Shown here one piece after another: positions 19,578 through 23,466 of a stretch of 23,466 nucleotides of DNA (the first letter of the stretch is position 1; each line of letters opens with the position of its first letter). Made by a program: the position numbers and the translations under genes. Location of the stretch: positions 1 to 23,466 of the forward strand of contig JAQGDQ010001847.1 of the NCBI GenBank assembly GCA_030141605.1. The letters are read 5' to 3'. The DNA comes from Tubiluchus corallicola. Taxonomy: Eukaryota > Priapulida > Priapulimorpha > Priapulimorphida > Tubiluchidae. The notes below the pieces were generated by a model. It did not search any database. It was not told the DNA's origin and worked only from the letters and a program-made list of their open reading frames with translations.

Positions 19578-22570
19578 CTAAAGTAAATGCAGGATTTAGT
19601 AACTTTACAACCTGAGAAATCAGATTTTTATGTGCTAGTATTGCACACTAGTAACGAAATAGTTTTGCAATGGTGACTATTAAGGCCAGTGTGAACCTGA
19701 CTTAATAAATTTTATTTTTTTAGCCAAGGTGGCTCCATCTAGCTGGAAAGTTTAAAGTGTGGGCATTGACCTAGTTATGTTTTTCATTATGCTGTTCTGT
19801 AGTGTATGTGAACATGTGTCTTGTGCAAGCTAGCGAAATTTTTCATTAGATATATGCCGCAACGATGTAAGTTTATTTCTATCAATTTTTATTTTTATTT
19901 ATTCATTGATATTTTTGATTGATTAATTAACTGTCAATCTAATTAAACTATGTAACTTTTCATAAAATTAGCTAATGTCAGTCACTTTTGCTTTTCTAAT
20001 TTAATTTTTAAATATTGCAGAAATAAAGATCAGTGCTTTACATGAAATTCAACTGAGACTTTTGAAGATAAATGCCTCTCAGAGACACCAACAGTGACTG
20101 TGGATTTTTAATCAACGAGACTTGAAACTTGCAATATTAAATCAATTTACCGAACGGCAATTTCATAATTATGAACCTTATGAAAAGCACATTTTGTAGA
20201 GCCAGGAGACATCCCACTTTTTAGTTTCCTGTCGTCCCACGGAAAATAAGTAAGATTTGTGATACGTACAAACTAACAATGTCTGACAGACAACAAACCT
20301 GTCATCGTATAAGCTATATAAACAATGATTTTAGAACAAAACCTAACAATTATTTGTATAAAATAACTAAATTATCCTCTTAAGGTATGACTCCATGTGT
20401 GCGTAATGCGTATACAATAGTTTGTACTTAAACATGTAGAAGTGTTTCCATGTGTACATAATGCAATATCCGTAAAGGTGATGCATATTCGAACGTGATC
20501 GCTATCATTTAAGCTAAGGCTGTAAGTGCATGTTTTTCAACAAACAGCGATCTGATAAATTTTCAAATTTTGAACACAGTAAATAGACTCTTACCTCCGA
20601 ATCACTAATGACGTCAACTTGCCCAATCGAATCGGGGAAAGAATTTGCCATAGATAAACTGAAAAATAATAATAATAATGAACCACAGATACATGTACAA
20701 AAATATAACTTCTGCAATATGTCTTTTCGTGGTTCCAGCGATTGATGATGATCGTGAAAAGGTCAAAAGTTAAGTGTACCAAGCAAGCATTTATGTAGAC
20801 TTCAGTATGGCGGTGCCTACAATGAAATTATCGCGACAGAAAACGATTTAAAGACAAAAACATAGAAGAAAATATGAGTTATAGTTCGTTTGGTATAATT
20901 AACTGATTAAAGCAAAACCGGACCCAATCTTAAGCTGTACGTCAAAACAATCTACTCTTTAAAACATTGAAAGGAAACATACTATTTTTTCAAAAATGAC
21001 TTATGTGAAAGAATTATTACCACATAAACACAATTTCGTATTCGCTGTTACATGCACTTCGCCATTCGCTAGTTAGACGGGCACTAACGCCTGCATTTCG
21101 AAAACGCTCTGCATAAAAACAGGTGCTGTACCTCTCAGTTCAGATGTGCTAATTTGTGACGAACTGCACACATTCGACAGCTCATGCAACAACTACTTAA
21201 TTAGTACATATTAGGCTCTGCCTATATAAACTGGTTGCATGTCTGTAAATTTACCACTGATGATGACAGCAGTAGTCTGTTTGGCATGAAATTAACTTTA
21301 TAGACAATCTTTACACATTTGTTGACAGCATAATCCAAATTTGGGAAAACAACTCGGAAATGTAAAGCGGCATCTTTTTTTAATCGATGACATTAACATC
21401 ACATACAAGCTGTTGTCTGACAGCTGCTCTCTACATTCGACTCCATGACATTTGTCATGATGAGTTTTAAAATAACCTATCGACTGACCTTTCAGAGAGC
21501 AAATTTCCATAGTGCTGTATAAAGGAATGTCGGAAACACGTGGTGCTTTTGTATTTTGCATGTCTGACCTTTCAACAATAAGTGCCGTACTTATGCTTTG
21601 ATGGTTTTCATATTCATGTCACCTGCTCTTGACTGAACGTGTTGCTTTTGGAAGCAACGAGTCCAATTTGATAAGTTAAATGTATTAAAAACAACATTTT
21701 ACTGACACGGGACATCGTGACCGTAAAGTAAAAGTTTTAGTAAAACTAGGTTGTTTTATCTACAATAGTCATGTAACTTATTGTTGAGTAAATGGGTAAG
21801 CAAAAAGGTGGGACAAATTAGTTATAATCTGTTTAATGTTGATGTATTCCTGGAAGAATAGAATGAACACAGCTGAGACTAATGAAATCTGAAATGAGGT
21901 GGTGATGACAGGAGTGCAATTAAGTATAAATAATTTTCTCTGTAAGGTAGGATTCAAAGAGTTTAAAAAACTTTAAATAACGTCTAGATGACAAAACAAA
22001 CGCAATTTAAAAATGTTTGGAAATGCGATGGCCAATCTTACCTAGAGAATGAAGTATGGTTTTTAAAAGTCCATGGCCCTTTCAAACCAAACTTTGTCCC
22101 ACGTTTCCGCAGCCAGCTGGATGGTGGGTCGTTCAGATTCGTCTTGTGTTTCAACCACGAGAAACGAGCCGGAGTTTGCACGTTGCTGTATTTGACTACG
22201 GCCGACGATTTTATTTTCTGATGGTTACTGTCAGAATTCAGCTTACTTCCCGAAGAATCAGCACCATCATCGTCGGTTTCCTCAACATTAGGAAGTGAAC
22301 TTTCCAACATGTTTTCTTAACTACTCCCTAAGAGATAATAGAAAAAGGTAAGTACATGTATACACACTATTCACGTGTCGCACAAAATACCCAAGGACCG
22401 ACCTGAGGCGCTATTACATTTTCGCACCGCCTAGCTTTTCCTGGCCTATTGGTTCTTTTCACGCCTGCAGGCCAGAAAGCAGACCAACAGGCGTAATATA
22501 CACCATATTCCCATAATATTATTGCTTTTTACGCTTTGTAATTCCAGATTAAAATCATACATTACTTACC
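19389..22570 (-). CDS. EDRF1: EDRF1 gene, 5' exons only (three coding exons)
   Basis: EDRF1 (erythroid differentiation-related factor 1 family) is a large conserved protein of over 1,200 residues in human, linked to transcriptional control; its biochemistry is poorly known. Three exons join in frame with GT/AG sites to give about 174 codons. The first (22042-22310) has KSSAVVKYSNVQTPARF and NDPPSSWLRK, matching human KSRAVVKYS and LPPANWLRE. The second gives FSSLSMANSFPDSIG and ISDSE (human FSSFGMAYDFIDSVG, VSDSE). The third gives NIKKLLKMAYNPSHISMMVH and RIGKTLLLDDFDI (human NIKKLLKIPYSKSHVSMAVH). A probable 5' UTR exon ends at 22570. The roughly 1,000 remaining codons are not found to the left on the minus strand. 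The first coding exon is duplicated in inverted form at 22937-23205. Confidence 0.88.
19578..20594 (-). other. EDRF1 intron between coding exons 2 and 3
   Basis: About 1 kb of AT-rich sequence. AAGGCCAGTGTGAACCTGAC at 19682 resembles the end of a TTAA-inserting element (it follows TTAA), but no second end was identified. Otherwise nothing seen. Confidence 0.6.
20595..20658 (-). CDS. EDRF1: EDRF1 coding exon 2
   Basis: 64 bases between ATTATTTTTCAG and GAG|GTAAGA. The split codon AG+T joins exon 1 to give FSSLSMANSFPDSIG, then QVDVISDSE. A short TAA run (20662-20680) sits in the pyrimidine-rich acceptor region. Confidence 0.92.
20947..21187 (+). repeat. Dispersed repeat, copy B
   Basis: Direct-orientation partner of 16952-17210, about 4 kb away, beginning ACAATCTACTCTTTAAAA and ending GCTCATGC. 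It is followed within 40 bases by TATATAAA. Confidence 0.8.
21223..21291 (+). promoter_or_regulatory. TATA-like box and CTGATGA...GAAA motif, possible retroelement promoter/ribozyme relic
   Basis: TATATAAA (21223-21230) is followed by CTGATGA (21257-21263), a short hairpin-capable stretch (ACAG...CTGT) and GAAA (21288-21291). CTGATGA and GAAA flanking a stem are the core of hammerhead ribozymes, which occur in Penelope-like and other retroelements. The remaining stems were not established, so this is only a possible relic. Confidence 0.2.
21298..21561 (-). other. 87-codon open frame of unknown status
   Basis: Starts MQNTKAPRVSDIPLYS and ends with several cysteines (FGLCCQQMCKDC). I recognise no family. 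It lies in the EDRF1 intron next to a dispersed repeat, in EDRF1 sense. It may be a transposon relic or chance. Confidence 0.15.
21781..22537. repeat. Inverted duplication, left arm
   Basis: 757 bases that are the reverse complement of 22709-23466 with about a dozen scattered substitutions and a one-base indel (about 98% identity by eye). The arm carries part of the EDRF1 intron, the first coding exon, and the 3' part of the upstream intron. It may extend further, because the window stops at the partner's end. Confidence 0.97.
22042..22310 (-). CDS. EDRF1: EDRF1 coding exon 1 (left-arm copy)
   Basis: From ATG at 22310 to donor TCTAG|GTAAG: 89 codons plus two bases. Begins MLESSLPNVEETDDDGADSS, then VVKYSNVQTPARFSWLK and PPSSWLRKRGTKFG. 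A splice acceptor (TATTATCTCTTAG, exon base 22327) precedes the ATG by 17 bases, so an untranslated exon lies upstream. Confidence 0.9.
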
Positions 22571-22708
22571 GCCGGCATTACGCAGAAAGCTCCACGTGCA
22601 TAACTGTGTTTACACCACTAATGCGCAGTGACAATGTGACCCTTAACATGTATTTTTAGTTTCTTCGCATAATTTATGATTATTAGGGTTGCGTTTTCAC
22701 TGGAGTAT
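22538..22708 (-). promoter_or_regulatory. Unique spacer of the inverted duplication; probable EDRF1 5' UTR exon and promoter
   Basis: 171 bases not shared between the arms. Read on the minus strand, it contains TGCCGGCG|GTAAGTAATG, a consensus splice donor with the exon ending at 22570. Paired with the acceptor at 22328, this would remove a 242-base intron just before the EDRF1 ATG. The GC-richer sequence next to it (GTGGAGCTTTCTGCGTAATG) would be the untranslated first exon. On the plus strand no matching donor serves the right-arm copy. Confidence 0.5.
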
Positions 22709-23466
22709 AAAGCGTAAAAAGCAATAATATTATGGGAATATGGTGTATATTACGCCTGTTGGTCTGCTTTCTGGCCTGCAGGCGTGAAAAGAACCAATAG
22801 GCCAGGAAAAGCTAGGCGGTGCGAAAATGTAATAGCGCCTCAGGTCGCTCCTTGGGTATTTTTGTGCGACACGTAAATAGTGCGTATACATGTACTTACT
22901 TTTTTCTGTTATTACTTAGGGAGTAGTTAAGAAAACATGTTGGAAAGTTCACTTCCTAATGTTGAGGAAACCGACGACGATGGTGCTGATTCTTCGGGAA
23001 GTAAGCTGAATTCTGACAGTAACCATCAGAAAATAAAATCGTCGGCCGTAGTCAAATACAGCAACGTGCAAACTCCGGCTCGTTTCTCGTGGTTGAAACA
23101 CAAGACGAATCTGAACGACCCACCATCCAGCTGGCTGCGGAAACGTGGGACAAAGTTTGGTTTGAAAGGGCCATGGACTTTTAAAAACCATACTTCATTC
23201 TCTAGGTAAGATTGGCCATCGCATTTCCAAACATTTTTAAATTGCGTTTGTTTTGTCGTCTAGACGTTATTTAAAGTTTTTTAAACTCTTTGAATCCTAC
23301 CTTACAGAGAAAATTATTTATACTTAATTGCACTCCTGTCATCACCACCTCATTTCAGATTTCATTAGTCTCAGCTGTGTTCATTCTATTCTTCCAGGAA
23401 TACATCAACATTAAACAGATCATAAGTAATTTGTCCCACCTTTTTGCTTACCCATTTACTCAACAA
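22709..23466. repeat. Inverted duplication, right arm
   Basis: Reverse-complement partner of 21781-22537, running to the window edge. Differences include a changed stretch before the acceptor (GTTATTACTTAG versus CTATTATCTCTTAG) and one extra A near 22860. Confidence 0.97.
22937..23205 (+). CDS. EDRF1: EDRF1 coding exon 1, duplicate copy (right arm)
   Basis: Encodes the same 89 residues as the minus-strand copy. The one difference I see in the coding sequence is synonymous (GAC versus GAT at an Asp codon). The acceptor (TTATTACTTAG) and donor (TCTAG|GTAAG) are both kept, so it could still be spliced. It lacks the untranslated exon and donor seen in the spacer for the other copy. Later exons, if any, are beyond the window. 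It may be a truncated duplicate, the start of a second EDRF1 gene, or a second haplotype joined by assembly. Confidence 0.75.

Larger units (their letters stand above)
20659..22041 (-). other. EDRF1 intron between coding exons 1 and 2
   Basis: Contains dispersed repeat copy B (20947-21187), a TATA-like sequence with a CTGATGA...GAAA motif (21223-21291), and an 87-codon Cys-containing minus-strand frame (21298-21561) that I do not recognise. The inverted-duplication arm starts at or before 21781. Confidence 0.6.

Noticed and set aside
22056-22298. Open frames antisense to EDRF1 coding exon 1 (22056-22298 plus and 22949-23191 minus)
   Set aside because: They mirror the real exon on the opposite strand and match no family. 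The EDRF1 frame has clear protein similarity and splice sites.
21781-23466. Perfect palindrome produced by a sequencing fold-back
   Set aside because: The arms differ at about a dozen sites and enclose a non-palindromic 171-bp spacer, so a simple single-molecule artefact is unlikely. A haplotype misjoin remains possible and is kept in the findings.

Overview
The window is animal nuclear DNA. It is AT-rich, has kilobase-scale introns with GT/AG splice sites, microsatellites, a satellite array and several transposable-element remnants. There is no operon structure and there are no ribosome binding sites. Three conserved eukaryotic genes are recognisable by protein similarity: EMC2, NUDC and EDRF1. 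Protein style and intron density fit an arthropod, perhaps an insect, but the species cannot be named from this sequence.

Layout. 1-1353 is the 3' flank of EMC2. 1354-2229 (minus) is a complete, intronless EMC2 reading frame. 2388-3297 is a non-autonomous DNA transposon with a 9-bp target duplication. 3307-5150 is a decayed stretch with a LINE-type reverse-transcriptase scrap. 5554-6288 is a second, inverted copy of the same transposon family, ending about 130 bp before the NUDC start codon. 6419-14174 (plus) holds six NUDC exons (183 codons), covering the N-terminal domain, the charged coiled coil and the linker. The CS/p23 domain is absent. Between NUDC and EDRF1 lie an unrecognised minus-strand Ser-rich exon (15785-16196), a copy of a dispersed repeat, a TAA/CAA microsatellite and an array of about 19 copies of a 46-bp satellite unit.

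19389-22570 (minus) holds the 5' end of EDRF1: a probable non-coding first exon and three coding exons (about 174 codons), with the rest missing. The window ends in a large inverted duplication: 21781-22537 and 22709-23466 are about 98% identical by eye and flank a 171-bp unique spacer. The first coding exon of EDRF1 therefore occurs twice, head to head. Only the minus-strand copy keeps a plausible upstream untranslated exon, which lies in the spacer.

EMC2 and NUDC are divergent neighbours, and a transposon of the same family sits just upstream of each. NUDC and EDRF1 converge, and both lack their 3' halves. That points to a rearrangement, a misjoin, or nested genes with very long introns. 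EMC2 (ER membrane insertase), NUDC (dynein-pathway co-chaperone) and EDRF1 (transcription-associated factor) share no known pathway. No clearly new multi-gene system was found. The most notable items are the inverted EDRF1 duplication, the two truncated convergent genes, the 9-bp-TSD transposon family and the hairpin satellite.
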